Source of the DNA: Anoxybacteroides tepidamans
GTDB taxonomy: Bacteria; Bacillota; Bacilli; Bacillales; Anoxybacillaceae
Reading direction: 5' to 3'
Assembly: GCF_014201465.1 (NCBI RefSeq)
Contig: NZ_JACHEP010000002.1
Coordinates: 1-64,000 of the forward strand
Length of the DNA: 64,000 nt
The position numbers and the translations under genes were made by a program. Below are positions 1 through 9,012 of the stretch, in pieces; the stretch's first letter is position 1, and the number at the start of each line of letters is the position of its first letter. The notes under the pieces were generated by a model. The model did no database searches. It was not told the origin of the DNA and saw only the letters and a program-made list of their open reading frames with translations.

Positions 1-25
1 GTTGGTTAGCACATCTATTTTAACC

Positions 26-54
26 AAGGAGTCGGGTTCATGTCTCCTTTTTTG
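26..54 (+). terminator. Intrinsic terminator of an off-window gene
   Basis: AAGGAG (26-31) pairs with CTCCTT (44-49) and runs into a T tract on the + strand. It would end a + strand gene lying left of the window. It lacks a T tail for the minus-strand regulator that ends at 90. Confidence 0.5.
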
Positions 55-89
55 TTTGGATGTAAATTTATGTTAGTAAATTTGCTCAA

Positions 90-1028
90 CTACAGTAATT
101 GATCTTTATTAATTAGTTTTATTAATAACTCCATTGCTTTCTTTCCTATTTCAAACATCGGCTGTGAGATGGTAGTTAGTGCTGGCTCATAAATAGATGC
201 AAATTGTATATCGTCAAATCCAACAACCGAAATGTCATCCGGTACGCGTAATCCTTTAGATTTGATTGCCTTTATCGCCCCAATCGCCATTTCGTCATTA
301 GCAGCAAAAACAGCTGTTGGAGGTTGATCAAGTGCTAAAAATTTCATCATCATGTTATAGCCGCTTTCAAAAGAAAAGTCGCCTTCTTGCACTAAAAATG
401 ACTCTATCGGAATATTATGTTGTGCCATAGCCTGCCGAAATCCCTTTAATCGATCACGACTTAATATAACATTTAGAGGGCCGGATATAAAACCAATTCT
501 TCGATGTCCTAAATTGATTAAGTACTCTGTAGCTTTTCTTGCACTGCTTACATTATCTATGGAAACAGTTGGAATTGTTGATCCTTCCAAGTACTCACAC
601 GCGAGAACAACAGGAAATTCACTTGCAATCTCCTCTAACAAATGAGATTCAAGTCTCGCTGTTAACAAAATCATTCCATCTGCTTTTTTCTGGCGCAATA
701 TATCTAAATATACTCTTTCGCGTTCTACATTATTACCTGTGTCCCCAAGAAGGACTTCGTAATCGTTTTCAATTGCCACATGTTCTATTCCTCTCAATAT
801 CTTTGAGAAAAATGTGTTCGTAATATCTGGTACGACAACAAGTATTGTTTTTGTTTCCAATTTTCGCAGCTGTCTAGCTAATATATTTGGTTGATAATTT
901 AGTTTTTGGATCGCTTCTAAAACTTTTTCTGTCGTTTCCTTTTTCACATTTCCGGAATTGCTTAAAACTCTGGAAACAGTAGCTGTAGAAACATTAGCTA
1001 ATTTTGCAACATCACTGATCGTTACCAT
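90..1028 (-). CDS. LacI/GalR-family transcriptional regulator
   Basis: A 312-residue DNA-binding repressor of the LacI/GalR type. The N-terminal helix-turn-helix is plain ([20 protein letters not shown], residues 3-22), followed by the hinge and a periplasmic-binding-protein-like sugar-sensing domain from about residue 58 to the end. The length is slightly short for the family but the protein looks complete. The ATG start follows a plausible upstream region, and a perfect 14-bp palindrome lies 50 bp upstream, suggesting autoregulation. No sugar gene adjoins it here; it is separated from acoC by the aco terminator. The ligand cannot be told from sequence. Confidence 0.9.
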   Translation of the reverse strand: MVTISDVAKLANVSTATVSRVLSNSGNVKKETTEKVLEAIQKLNYQPNILARQLRKLETKTILVVVPDITNTFFSKILRGIEHVAIENDYEVLLGDTGNNVERERVYLDILRQKKADGMILLTARLESHLLEEIASEFPVVLACEYLEGSTIPTVSIDNVSSARKATEYLINLGHRRIGFISGPLNVILSRDRLKGFRQAMAQHNIPIESFLVQEGDFSFESGYNMMMKFLALDQPPTAVFAANDEMAIGAIKAIKSKGLRVPDDISVVGFDDIQFASIYEPALTTISQPMFEIGKKAMELLIKLINKDQLL

Positions 1029-1077
1029 TTCATATCTCCGTTTCCTAAAATGAAATTTATCTTAATTCTGAGATTAT

Positions 1078-1091
1078 TGTAATCGATTACA
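1078..1091. promoter_or_regulatory. Palindromic operator candidate
   Basis: TGTAATCGATTACA is a perfect 14-bp palindrome in the 5' region of the LacI-type gene. The spacing and CG centre are typical of LacI-family operators. The rest of 1029-1341 is AT-rich noncoding DNA apart from the aco terminator. Confidence 0.55.
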
Positions 1092-1273
1092 TTTAGAATT
1101 GCAACTATTTTTTTATTAATTTTAATACTATATGCATTTATAATATTTTGAATATTTTTAGTTTCATTTAGTATTTCTTGAAAATTGCTTTTATGATACG
1201 TTCAGCAATGAGAGAGCCGCGTTTATCTATCCATTGGCAATCAGGGGCTCAACAAATGAAAAGTAACCAAAAA

Positions 1274-1295
1274 CCCCGGACGTATTCCCCCGGGG
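1274..1295 (-). terminator. acoABC operon terminator
   Basis: On the minus strand CCCCGG pairs with CCGGGG and is followed by TTTTT. It lies about 50 nt past the acoC stop, so acoC is the last gene of the operon and no acoL follows. Confidence 0.75.
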
Positions 1296-1341
1296 CTTAT
1301 CTTTAATTTCTATTAGTTTGAACAATATTATGCAGAGATTT

Positions 1342-2715
1342 TTATTTTACAAACAACAGATCCGGCTCGCTTAAAGATTTTTTAAGTTCGTTTAAAGCTT
1401 TTTGGGCTAAAACGCCGTCAATCAAACGATGGTCATAGCTGAGCGATAAGGCCATCATCGGTGCGATTTCAATTGAATGATGGACGACAATCGGTTTTTT
1501 CACAATTCTGCCAATGCCTAAAATACATGATTCTGGATGATTGATAATTGGGGTAAACCAAGAACCATCGACTGAGCCGATATTCGATATTGTACACGTA
1601 GATCCCGTCATTTCATCCACTTTGATGGAACCTTCTTTTGCTTTTTTCGCAAGCTCTTGAATTTCTTTGGCGATTTGGAATAACGACTTTTGGTCGGCGT
1701 GTTTAATCACTGGCACGACAAGGCCGCGGTCAGTGTCAGCGGCAAAGCCGATATGATATTCATCCTTTAAGATGATTTCTTCTCGTTCATCATCCAATGA
1801 AGCATTTAACATCGGATATTTTTTGAGCACAGCTGTTAACGCCTTAACTACATAAGCGAGATAAGTGAGCTTAATTCCTTCTTCATCGGCAAATGGTTTT
1901 ACCCTTTCGCGATGGGACACAAGCTTTGTTACATTGGCCTCATCAAAATGAGTCACATGCGGGATCACGGATTTCGAATGAACCATCGCCTTTGCGATCA
2001 TTTTTCGAATTCCGGTAAGCGGGATTGTTCGTTGAGCTTGCATGCTCACCTCTTCCTTTGTTCTTTCCTTACCGGCTACCGCTTCGTTTTCCGTTTCTGT
2101 TTGTTCTAATTTTCGTTTGGCGATGATAGCCTCAATATCGCTTTTGAGTATTCTTCCGTTAGGACCGGTCGGCGTCACTTCTTCAAGGCTGACATTATGT
2201 TCTCGCGCAAATTTGCGTACGGATGGTGTTGCGATGAAAAATTGGTTTGATGGTTTTTCCTTTTCTTCGCTTTTCTTCACCGCGTTTCGAATATCTTCTT
2301 CTGTAACCTTGCCGTTAGGACCGGTTGGAATGACAAGGCGCCAATCTACCCCGAGTTCTCTCGCTAATTTTTTTACACGCGGAGTCGCTTTTCTCTCCTC
2401 AAAAACCTCTTGTACAACTTTTGGCTGTTCCTCTGCGACACGGGTTGTTTCATTAGTGGTTTCAATTAATCTGTCATTAGTTGTTTCAATGATGGCCAAT
2501 ACTTCCCCAACCGCAGCCGTGTCCGCTCTTTTTTTTCTAATTTCTTTGACGATCCCTGACTCCGGAGCTTCAATTTCCGAAACCGCTTTCTCTGTTTGAA
2601 CTTCCACAAGCGTATCGCCTTTTTCGACTGCATCCCCTTCTGAAACATGCCAGAAGGTGATTAAACTTTCATCATGATCATCAGATAGTCGCGGTAATTT
2701 TACTTCGATTAACAT
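1342..2715 (-). CDS. acoC: Acetoin dehydrogenase E2 (dihydrolipoamide acetyltransferase)
   Basis: A 457-residue E2 core protein that transfers the acetyl group from lipoyl to CoA in the acetoin-cleaving complex. It has an N-terminal lipoyl domain (about 1-76) with the lipoylation lysine in VQTEKAVSEIEAP (K43). Two peripheral subunit-binding domains follow (about 110-146 and 162-198, each with PTGPNG). The C-terminal catalytic domain (about 228-457) carries DHRLIDG (H429, D433). Two binding domains in tandem is unusual; one is normal in pyruvate-type E2 proteins. It is the last gene of acoABC, 28 bp after acoB. Other 2-oxoacid dehydrogenase E2 roles are possible, but acoR next door favours acetoin. 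Confidence 0.88.
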   Translation of the reverse strand: MLIEVKLPRLSDDHDESLITFWHVSEGDAVEKGDTLVEVQTEKAVSEIEAPESGIVKEIRKKRADTAAVGEVLAIIETTNDRLIETTNETTRVAEEQPKVVQEVFEERKATPRVKKLARELGVDWRLVIPTGPNGKVTEEDIRNAVKKSEEKEKPSNQFFIATPSVRKFAREHNVSLEEVTPTGPNGRILKSDIEAIIAKRKLEQTETENEAVAGKERTKEEVSMQAQRTIPLTGIRKMIAKAMVHSKSVIPHVTHFDEANVTKLVSHRERVKPFADEEGIKLTYLAYVVKALTAVLKKYPMLNASLDDEREEIILKDEYHIGFAADTDRGLVVPVIKHADQKSLFQIAKEIQELAKKAKEGSIKVDEMTGSTCTISNIGSVDGSWFTPIINHPESCILGIGRIVKKPIVVHHSIEIAPMMALSLSYDHRLIDGVLAQKALNELKKSLSEPDLLFVK

Positions 2716-2743
2716 AGGCTGCCTCCTATATTAGAAATCGCGT

Positions 2744-3763
2744 TTATTCATTGACTAGTTTCATTGCTTCGTGAAAAATTTTATCGGCATTTGGTAAAAC
2801 AAACTGTTCAAGCGGACGGCTGTATGGAATCGGCACATCTGGAACAGCCAATCGTTTGACTGGTGCCTCTAAATCATATAAGCCATCTTCAGCTGCGATC
2901 GCAGCGATTTCTGCCGTCATGCCGTATGATAAGTAATCTTCATCGACTACCAATAAACGATGCGTCTTTTTAATCGATTGAAGAATCGTTTCGCGGTCTA
3001 ACGGAACGAGTGAACGCAAATCGATCACTTCTGCCTGAATTCCATGTTGTTCTAATTTTTTAGCAGCTTCTAAAGCATGATGAGTCGTCATTTGGATTCC
3101 TACAATCGTAATGTCCGTTCCTTCTCTTACTACTTTTGCCTTGCCGATTGGCACGGTATATGCTTCTTCTGGAACATGTCCAACTGATGCGTCTAATTGG
3201 TCCATCCATCCCAACCCTTGCAACGTTTTATGAAACATAAACACAACTGGATTATCGTCCCGGATGGCAGAAATCATCATTCCTTTCAAATCATATGGAG
3301 TGGATGGCGCGACCACTTTCATTCCTGGCAAATGAGCAAAAGTGGCATATAACGTTTGTGAATGCTGGGCCGCATCACTATATCCCCCGCCAACGGCCGT
3401 CATTAATACCATTGGTAGCTTGACACGGCCTCCTGACATATACGGAATTTTTGCCATATGGTTATAAATTTGGTCCATACAAACGCCGAAAAAATCGACG
3501 AACATTAATTCGACAATCGGCCGCATTCCTTCGGCCGCCGCTCCAATGGCCGCTCCAATAAAAGCCGTTTCGGAAATCGGCGTATCCATCACTCTTTCAG
3601 GGCCGAACTGTTGAAATAATCCTTCCGTTGCCCCGAATATCCCGCCGTATATACCGACATCCTCTCCCATGACCAATACATTCGGATCTCTTTCCATTTC
3701 TAATCGAATCGCTTCGGCAATCGCTTTATTTCCCGTTAATAAGCGTTGCTTTGTTTTTTGCAT
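2744..3763 (-). CDS. acoB: Acetoin dehydrogenase E1 beta subunit
   Basis: A 339-residue transketolase-like beta subunit of the thiamine-diphosphate E1 component. It pairs with the alpha subunit just upstream to cleave acetoin into acetaldehyde and hydroxyethyl-ThDP for transfer to E2. The characteristic MGEDVGIYGGIFGATEGL segment near residue 32 and the central DDNPVVFMFHKTL region match the family, as does the C-terminal transketolase-C domain. The length is normal. It is 25 bp downstream of acoA and 28 bp upstream of acoC, all on the minus strand, so it is one transcript driven from the -24/-12 promoter before acoA. Confidence 0.9.
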   Translation of the reverse strand: MQKTKQRLLTGNKAIAEAIRLEMERDPNVLVMGEDVGIYGGIFGATEGLFQQFGPERVMDTPISETAFIGAAIGAAAEGMRPIVELMFVDFFGVCMDQIYNHMAKIPYMSGGRVKLPMVLMTAVGGGYSDAAQHSQTLYATFAHLPGMKVVAPSTPYDLKGMMISAIRDDNPVVFMFHKTLQGLGWMDQLDASVGHVPEEAYTVPIGKAKVVREGTDITIVGIQMTTHHALEAAKKLEQHGIQAEVIDLRSLVPLDRETILQSIKKTHRLLVVDEDYLSYGMTAEIAAIAAEDGLYDLEAPVKRLAVPDVPIPYSRPLEQFVLPNADKIFHEAMKLVNE

Positions 3764-3788
3764 GTTTACAACCCCTTTCTATAATGGT

Positions 3789-4775
3789 TTAGACAAACAA
3801 ATCGTTTAAAGCGTCTTCCGGGTTCGGATCATCACTTTCGCGCGCGAACTGATAGGCGGATTCGACTTCCTGCTTTGCCTTATTTTCCAATTCGATCAGC
3901 CGCTGTTCTTCTATTCCATATTCTGTGATTAGGAATTGGCGCATGCGAATAATCGGATCTTTTTCTCTTAGTAAGGTAACTTCATTTTTGTCTCTATAAA
4001 GTTCCGGATCTCCTTGGAAATGCCCTAAATAACGATACGTTTCAATTTCAATAATCGATGGTCCCTCTCCCTTTCTCGCCCGTTCCACCGCTTCCTTTGA
4101 AACGTCGTACATTTCGATCGGGTCATTATCTTTCACATAATATCCTTTCATTCCGTAAGCGACTGCTCTTATATCATTGGATGGAACGGACGTGGATGCG
4201 GATTTAGGGACAGAAATTCCGTATTGATTGTTCTCAATCACGACAATCAGAGGCAAATTCCACAGTGCCGCCATATTTAAAGATTCGTGGAAAGCTCCCT
4301 GATTGGCAGCTCCTTCTCCAATAAAAGCAACCGCTACCCAATCCGTTCCTTTTTTCTTTGCGGCGAGCGCTGCGCCAAGCGCATGGGGAATGCCCGCTCC
4401 GACAATCCCGCCGCAAGAAAATTTGACATCTGGATCAAATAAATGCATATGCCCGCCTTTTCCTTTGCCGAGTCCAGTCACTTTCCCAAAAATTTCGGCG
4501 GTCATTCGGTTTAAGTCAACTCCTTTTGCGATCGCGTGATGATGCGGACGGTGCGGCGACGTTACCGTATCTTCTTTTTTTAGATGAACACATATGCCGA
4601 CGGCAGCCGGTTCCTGTCCCGTTGCGAGATGCATTTCACCCGGTACAGGCCCTGCACCGATATTAAAGACAGGATTTTTTCCTTCGGCATACGCTTCGGC
4701 CATTTTGTCCTCGTAATAACGAATTTTGTACATTGTTTCGTACATCCAAGTAAGATGATCCACAGAAATTACCAA
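3789..4775 (-). CDS. acoA: Acetoin dehydrogenase E1 alpha subunit
   Basis: A 328-residue alpha subunit of E1. The thiamine diphosphate-binding motif runs from GEGAANQG (153-160) to ENN (181-183); the common GDG is GEG here. HRPHHHAI and GKGKGGHMHL are typical of the family. The chosen start is TTG at 4775, because AGGAGGAGAGGTAA lies at ideal spacing before it. It is first in acoABC. Transcription is expected to need sigma-54, AcoR bound upstream and absence of preferred sugars, as a cre-like site overlaps the start of transcription. Confidence 0.9.
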   Translation of the reverse strand: MVISVDHLTWMYETMYKIRYYEDKMAEAYAEGKNPVFNIGAGPVPGEMHLATGQEPAAVGICVHLKKEDTVTSPHRPHHHAIAKGVDLNRMTAEIFGKVTGLGKGKGGHMHLFDPDVKFSCGGIVGAGIPHALGAALAAKKKGTDWVAVAFIGEGAANQGAFHESLNMAALWNLPLIVVIENNQYGISVPKSASTSVPSNDIRAVAYGMKGYYVKDNDPIEMYDVSKEAVERARKGEGPSIIEIETYRYLGHFQGDPELYRDKNEVTLLREKDPIIRMRQFLITEYGIEEQRLIELENKAKQEVESAYQFARESDDPNPEDALNDLFV

Positions 4776-4798
4776 TTACCTCTCCTCCTTTATTTAAA

Positions 4799-4812
4799 AT
4801 AAAGCGCTTTCA
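4799..4812 (-). promoter_or_regulatory. cre-like CcpA site at acoA
   Basis: TGAAAGCGCTTTAT on the minus strand differs from the cre consensus at one key position. It overlaps the expected transcription start of the -24/-12 promoter, a position suited to carbon catabolite repression. Confidence 0.55.
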
Positions 4813-4825
4813 TTTATATTTATAA

Positions 4826-4842
4826 TGCAAAAAGTATGCCAA
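4826..4842 (-). promoter_or_regulatory. Sigma-54 (-24/-12) promoter of acoABC
   Basis: The minus strand reads TTGGCATACTTTTTGCA. GG and GC are separated by exactly 10 nt, as sigma-54 requires, and it closely matches TGGCAC-N5-TTGCA. The acoA start is about 50 bp downstream. AcoR is a sigma-54 activator encoded next door. Confidence 0.85.
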
Positions 4843-4917
4843 CATAAACGAATGCACATATTCATTTACCGTAACGTACATCATTCCGCTATCAAAATGT
4901 TATAAGACAGTAAAAAT

Positions 4918-4952
4918 GCAACAAAGTGTCCCATTTTGGAACACTTTGTTGC
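4918..4952 (-). terminator. acoR terminator
   Basis: A 16-bp arm with one mismatch (GCAACAAAGTGT with ACACTTTGTTGC) is followed on the minus strand by ATTTTTA. It separates acoR from acoABC. The spacer 4843-4917 is the expected place for AcoR binding. Confidence 0.75.
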
Positions 4953-4995
4953 TACATATTGATACAATTTGACACAAAATGAAACAATAAATTGA

Positions 4996-6894
4996 TTAAT
5001 AAGAAATTTGATATTTTTTCATTTGCCGATAAAAAGTACTTCTAGAGATACCTAAATGTTCTGCTGCTTTAGTTACGTTTCCGTTAAATAAGTGCAATGC
5101 TCGGATAAGAGATCGTTTTTTGATATCGTCTTTATGAATTTCCAATTCTTCTTTTGCTTGAGATAAAAACGGTTGAAACAATTCTTCTGGTAGATCTTTT
5201 GCAGATAAAAATGGTTTTGTGTTTCTGTTTAGTGTTCTTTCTAATATATTTTGCAATTCGCGAATATTTCCCGGCCAGTCATATTGAATAAGAGCTTGCA
5301 AAAAGTCCTGTCTAATTTCCGGAAACGGTTTATTTAACTTGTTGCAAAGTTTGCTGATAAAATATTTAGCGAGAAGAGGAATGTCCTCTTTTCTTTCCCG
5401 TAAAGAAGGTAAAATAATCGGCATAACATTAAGTCGAAAGAACAGATCTTCTCTAAAGCTTCCCTTTTGGACTTCCTCACGAAGATTTTTGTTCGTCGCT
5501 GCAATAATTCGAACATCGACCGGGATCACTTTATGACCACCGATTCGCATCACCTCTTTTTCCTGAATCACCCGTAAAAGAAGAACCTGCATTTCCAAAG
5601 ACATTTCACCGATTTCATCTAAAAAGAGCGTGCCGCCGTCAGCAAGTTCAAATTTTCCGGCACTTCCTCCCTTTTTTGCTCCGGTGAAAGCGCCTTCAAC
5701 ATAACCAAACAACTCACTGCCAAGAAGATCGCGCGGAATTCCGCCACAATTAATAGCAATAAATGGCTTATTTTTTCTTTTGCTTGCATTATGGATGGCT
5801 TGTGCGAGCATTTCCTTTCCCGTTCCGCTTTCCCCTAATATTAACACATTCGAATCGGTTGCCGCAGCAAGTTTTGCTTCATTTAGTTTTTGAATAAAAT
5901 GAGGATGCTGTCCAATAATATCATCAAACGTTATTTTTGCTTGGTTTCCAGATAAGCGATTGACAAATTGGCGCACTTTTTCGATTTCTTTCATCATAAT
6001 CATTGAACCGATCCAATGGCTGTCTTTATAAATGGGAATTTTATCGATCATTACATGATGAACATTTCTTGATGGCTCTATTTTTAAATGAAGTTCTTGA
6101 TTTTGTACATAAACAGGCTTATTAGAAATGATGGATTTATTTGTAAAAAATTCATCGATTTTTTTACCTTCTAACTGTGTTTGTCCAAGACAAAGAAGCT
6201 TTTTCAGTTGATCGTTTGCTTTTATAATTTTTCCTTCCGTATCGATAATGAGAATACCTTCTTTCATATTATTCGTTGTCGCTTCTAAAAATCGTTGCAT
6301 CATAATATTTTTTTCTGTATTTTCATTTAATCTTAATTGATACTCAATAGCTTTGACTGCTGAAACCACCATTCCCAATGTGTGTGGATGCACCTTTTCG
6401 TATGGACCGGAAACATTCAACACCCCAATAATAGTGCCTTTTGAATCATGAATCGGGGCGGCAGAACAAGTCCATGATTGGCATATTTGCGAATAATGCT
6501 CCTCAGCAAATATCTGTACAGGTTGATCGATCACAATCGATGTGCCAATGGCATTAGTCCCCATCACTCGTTCGCTCCAATCAGCTCCCTCAACAAAACC
6601 TATTTTATCCGCCATTAACAGCGTGTCGGCATCACCGATTGATTTTAATAGTTGTCCTTTTTCATTGCAAAGAATGACTAAAAATCCAGATCCCTTTACT
6701 ATCGAATAAAGACCTTCCATTAACGGCATGGACCAATCAATAAGATTTTTGTACCGTTCTGCTTCAATTTTTTTAATGCAGCCGTGCCGTTGGAAAGGGT
6801 CGACCTCCCATTTTTTTGACCGAATCCAAGAGTCTCGAATAATAGGAGAAAGCCTTTCATCTATTTCATCCTGGAAAATAAAGCGCTTCCACAT
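4996..6894 (-). CDS. acoR: Sigma-54-dependent activator of acetoin catabolism
   Basis: A 632-residue enhancer-binding protein with the AcoR layout: N-terminal GAF-type sensor (about 55-190), PAS-like segment (about 205-310), AAA+ sigma-54 interaction domain with Walker A GESGTGKE (354-361) and the sigma-54 contact loop GAFTGA (401-406), and a C-terminal Fis-type helix-turn-helix (SRSTFYRQMKKY near residue 620). The frame is open 44 codons further upstream to 7026. ATG at 6894 was chosen because AGAGGG lies before it and the upstream residues do not resemble the family. It should drive acoABC when acetoin is present. Confidence 0.88.
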   Translation of the reverse strand: MWKRFIFQDEIDERLSPIIRDSWIRSKKWEVDPFQRHGCIKKIEAERYKNLIDWSMPLMEGLYSIVKGSGFLVILCNEKGQLLKSIGDADTLLMADKIGFVEGADWSERVMGTNAIGTSIVIDQPVQIFAEEHYSQICQSWTCSAAPIHDSKGTIIGVLNVSGPYEKVHPHTLGMVVSAVKAIEYQLRLNENTEKNIMMQRFLEATTNNMKEGILIIDTEGKIIKANDQLKKLLCLGQTQLEGKKIDEFFTNKSIISNKPVYVQNQELHLKIEPSRNVHHVMIDKIPIYKDSHWIGSMIMMKEIEKVRQFVNRLSGNQAKITFDDIIGQHPHFIQKLNEAKLAAATDSNVLILGESGTGKEMLAQAIHNASKRKNKPFIAINCGGIPRDLLGSELFGYVEGAFTGAKKGGSAGKFELADGGTLFLDEIGEMSLEMQVLLLRVIQEKEVMRIGGHKVIPVDVRIIAATNKNLREEVQKGSFREDLFFRLNVMPIILPSLRERKEDIPLLAKYFISKLCNKLNKPFPEIRQDFLQALIQYDWPGNIRELQNILERTLNRNTKPFLSAKDLPEELFQPFLSQAKEELEIHKDDIKKRSLIRALHLFNGNVTKAAEHLGISRSTFYRQMKKYQISY

Positions 6895-7016
6895 TTCTTT
6901 AACACCCTCTCGCCCGCTCTTCACACAAAAACACCTCCACAGCATGCCAATGGTTGGTGGTCTATCGATGAAGATTTTGTTCAATGTATAAAGATTCATC
7001 AGAGCTACTTTTCTAT

Positions 7017-7047
7017 ATTGTAGCACTGAAAGTTAGTATCATGTCAA
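7017..7047 (-). promoter_or_regulatory. Possible acoR promoter
   Basis: Minus strand TTGACA (7042-7047) and TACAAT (7017-7022) are separated by 19 nt, slightly long for sigma-A. It would give a leader of over 100 nt before the chosen acoR start. The rest of 6895-7230 shows nothing else recognisable. Confidence 0.4.
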
Positions 7048-7233
7048 AAAAGACGAATAAAATACCCTCGAATGCTATCAAAACCTACTCTCTCTAAATA
7101 AAAAGCACTGCCTTCAAAAAGTTCATTTAAGAACCTTTAACAAATGAAGTTGGAGATTAGACTGTTTACCATCATAAATTCCAAAACAAACTGTTTTAAC
7201 AATATGGGGTGCCACGAGAATAAACGAGAAAAG

Positions 7234-7267
7234 AAAGGAACCAGCGCTATTTAGCTCTGATTCCTTT
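7234..7267 (-). terminator. Terminator after the HEAT-repeat gene
   Basis: AAAGGAACCAG (7234-7244) pairs with CTGATTCCTTT (7257-7267) with one wobble. The minus strand continues as a T-rich tail. It lies about 75 nt past the stop at 7341. Confidence 0.6.
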
Positions 7268-7340
7268 GCATAAATCGAATTTATATTGTCTACTTTTCGA
7301 TGCACAGGCACCGATTTGCAATTTCGTTGCCGTTTTTTGA

Positions 7341-8480
7341 TCATTCACCACTATTTCCTTTTCTTCTGCTTTCCGTCATTTGCTTCCAAACGGATCCTTT
7401 TGCCTCTTCGCCGCCCTCGATTCGTTCAATCGCCATCTTTATTTGCATGCTTACTTCAAATTCCGGATCATTTTCTGCCGCTTTTAAAGCAGGAAGAGCT
7501 GATTCATCACCAATTTCGTATAAAAACATCGCCGCGCGCCAGCGAACTAATTTGCTTGGATCTTTCAGCGCCTCGATCATGACGGGTATCGCTTCAGGAT
7601 CACCAATATCAGACAGACAGTCCCCGGCGGTACGGCGCACAGAGACCGCTTGATCCTTTAGTGCTTCATACAAATACGGGAGCACTTTTTTGCCGCCAAT
7701 CATCCCTAAATAAGCAGTCGCCAAGCGGCGAATCGCCACTTTTTCGTCTTTTAACGCCTTCGCCAATACCGGCAAATCTTCTTCCGTCGGCTCTGCCATC
7801 TGTTCCAAAGCCGCATATCGTTTTGTCCAGTCTGGATCATCGAGCATTTGCTCCGTCACTTGAAAACTCACTCGTTTTTGCGTTTTCGCCTGCTCGCCTC
7901 TTTTAAACATTTGCACGAACCGCTCCAACCGTTCCGGCGGATAGGCGGCAGACAACTCCTCGACAATTTCCGCACCGATTTCTTCAAATGTTCCGTACCG
8001 AACACCTTTTTCGACCCATTTTCGTTCAACGACAATATTGCTGGCATGTTTTTGCGCTTCTAGCACCGCATCGATAAACGGCTTCGGCAAACCGACCCGT
8101 CTCTCTTCTTGCCCGTCCGTTAACTTCACTTGCATCGGCAAGCCATACAACATTTGTACATATACTTTCACTTCGCCAAAATGCTCATTGCGCACGGACT
8201 CGTTGTCTGGAAGATCATTCACCTGTTCCCCAAACACTTCGCGCACTTTTGTTAAAATCGCTTTCCAATCATATTTCGGATGCCGTTCAATGGCTAAAAA
8301 ATCGGCCACATGATAAATGCCTTTAACGCCTTCGATTTTCATTAATTGCTGGATGATGGCCGGGGCATTTTCAACTTGGTCCGGCTTGTAGTTGTGGCTT
8401 GTTCCAAATGGAAGCTCTTCATCGAGCAGCACTTTCATTGTATTTGGACTTGGCGTCGGTTCAATCGATTGAATCTTCAT
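7341..8480 (-). CDS. Conserved virulence factor C-like HEAT-repeat protein
   Basis: A 379-residue soluble protein. The N-terminal part (about 1-85) resembles the NifU/Nfu N-terminal domain (IQSIEPTPSPNTMKV). The C-terminal half holds tandem HEAT/PBS-lyase-type repeats (about 205-350, for example DEKVAIRRLATAYLGMIG and DPSKLVRWRAAMFLYEIGD). This is the layout of the family called conserved virulence factor C (YpgR in Bacillus subtilis). Its molecular job is not established; a scaffold or iron-sulphur link is inferred from the Nfu-like part only. ATG at 8480 is preferred over the upstream in-frame 8555 because GGAGAGGG precedes it. It appears monocistronic. Confidence 0.8.
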   Translation of the reverse strand: MKIQSIEPTPSPNTMKVLLDEELPFGTSHNYKPDQVENAPAIIQQLMKIEGVKGIYHVADFLAIERHPKYDWKAILTKVREVFGEQVNDLPDNESVRNEHFGEVKVYVQMLYGLPMQVKLTDGQEERRVGLPKPFIDAVLEAQKHASNIVVERKWVEKGVRYGTFEEIGAEIVEELSAAYPPERLERFVQMFKRGEQAKTQKRVSFQVTEQMLDDPDWTKRYAALEQMAEPTEEDLPVLAKALKDEKVAIRRLATAYLGMIGGKKVLPYLYEALKDQAVSVRRTAGDCLSDIGDPEAIPVMIEALKDPSKLVRWRAAMFLYEIGDESALPALKAAENDPEFEVSMQIKMAIERIEGGEEAKGSVWKQMTESRRKGNSGE

Positions 8481-8640
8481 CAGTTTCCCTCTCCTCTCAA
8501 TATGAAGCATATTCATAAATTCCGCTATACCCATTTCCTTTTCAAATAAAAGCATTTCTTTCGAGAGAGCTTTAGGGAGAAATAGCGGTACAGTTTTATT
8601 AAAGCGGAATGAGGAAAGAAAAGCAAAAGTTTAAGATTGA

Positions 8641-8823
8641 ATGGTGGCTCCAAAGGAAATGTCCTTCATCTTCACGGATGTGAAACACGGTATGGAAGTG
8701 ATCGGTTTCGTGAGAGAATAGAGGATAGTTGAGGCTTGCGATCATAATCGTCGGCGGAAGCTCTGCGTATTCTTGTCCTTTTGCAAGAGATTGCGAAAAC
8801 AACCGTGTCCAATATCTTCCGGA
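8641..8823 (-). pseudogene. Truncated Rpn-type nuclease/transposase remnant
   Basis: The minus strand encodes an internal piece (WTRLFSQSL, LPPTIMIASLNYPLF, HETDHFHTVFHIREDE) closely matching residues about 94-151 of the intact Rpn-type gene at 12122-13090. Both ends are missing: the 5' end is joined directly to the TCGGGGCGTGACAG motif at 8839 and the 3' end to unrelated AT-rich sequence. It has no start or ribosome site of its own. The rest of 8481-9012 is noncoding. Confidence 0.75.
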
Positions 8824-8838
8824 CGCAAACATCCTTCT

Positions 8839-8852
8839 TCGGGGCGTGACAG
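8839..8852. repeat. TCGGGGCGTGACAG motif, copy 1
   Basis: These 14 bases recur exactly at 13351-13364, in both cases on the upstream side of an Rpn-type gene or remnant. It may mark an end of the mobile unit that carries these genes. Confidence 0.5.
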
Positions 8853-9012
8853 ATGCCACGACCTAAATAAATTCCCCTAGCTTATAGGAAGTTTTTTGTT
8901 GGAAAAAAGGCTGTTTGCTAATTTATAAACACCCCCACACCCCACTATCCATATACTTCCGCTATCTGCTGAAAAGACGTATAATATATAGTAAAACCAG
9001 GAGTGGGAAAGA

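Noticed and set aside
2042-2599. A 185-codon open frame on the + strand inside acoC
   Set aside because: It is antisense to a clear E2 gene, has no ribosome site and codes for a low-quality protein; it is a shadow of acoC codon use.
6880-6893. A cre-like AAAGCGCTTCC near the acoR start
   Set aside because: It lies inside the first codons (WKRF) of acoR and matches only half of the consensus.
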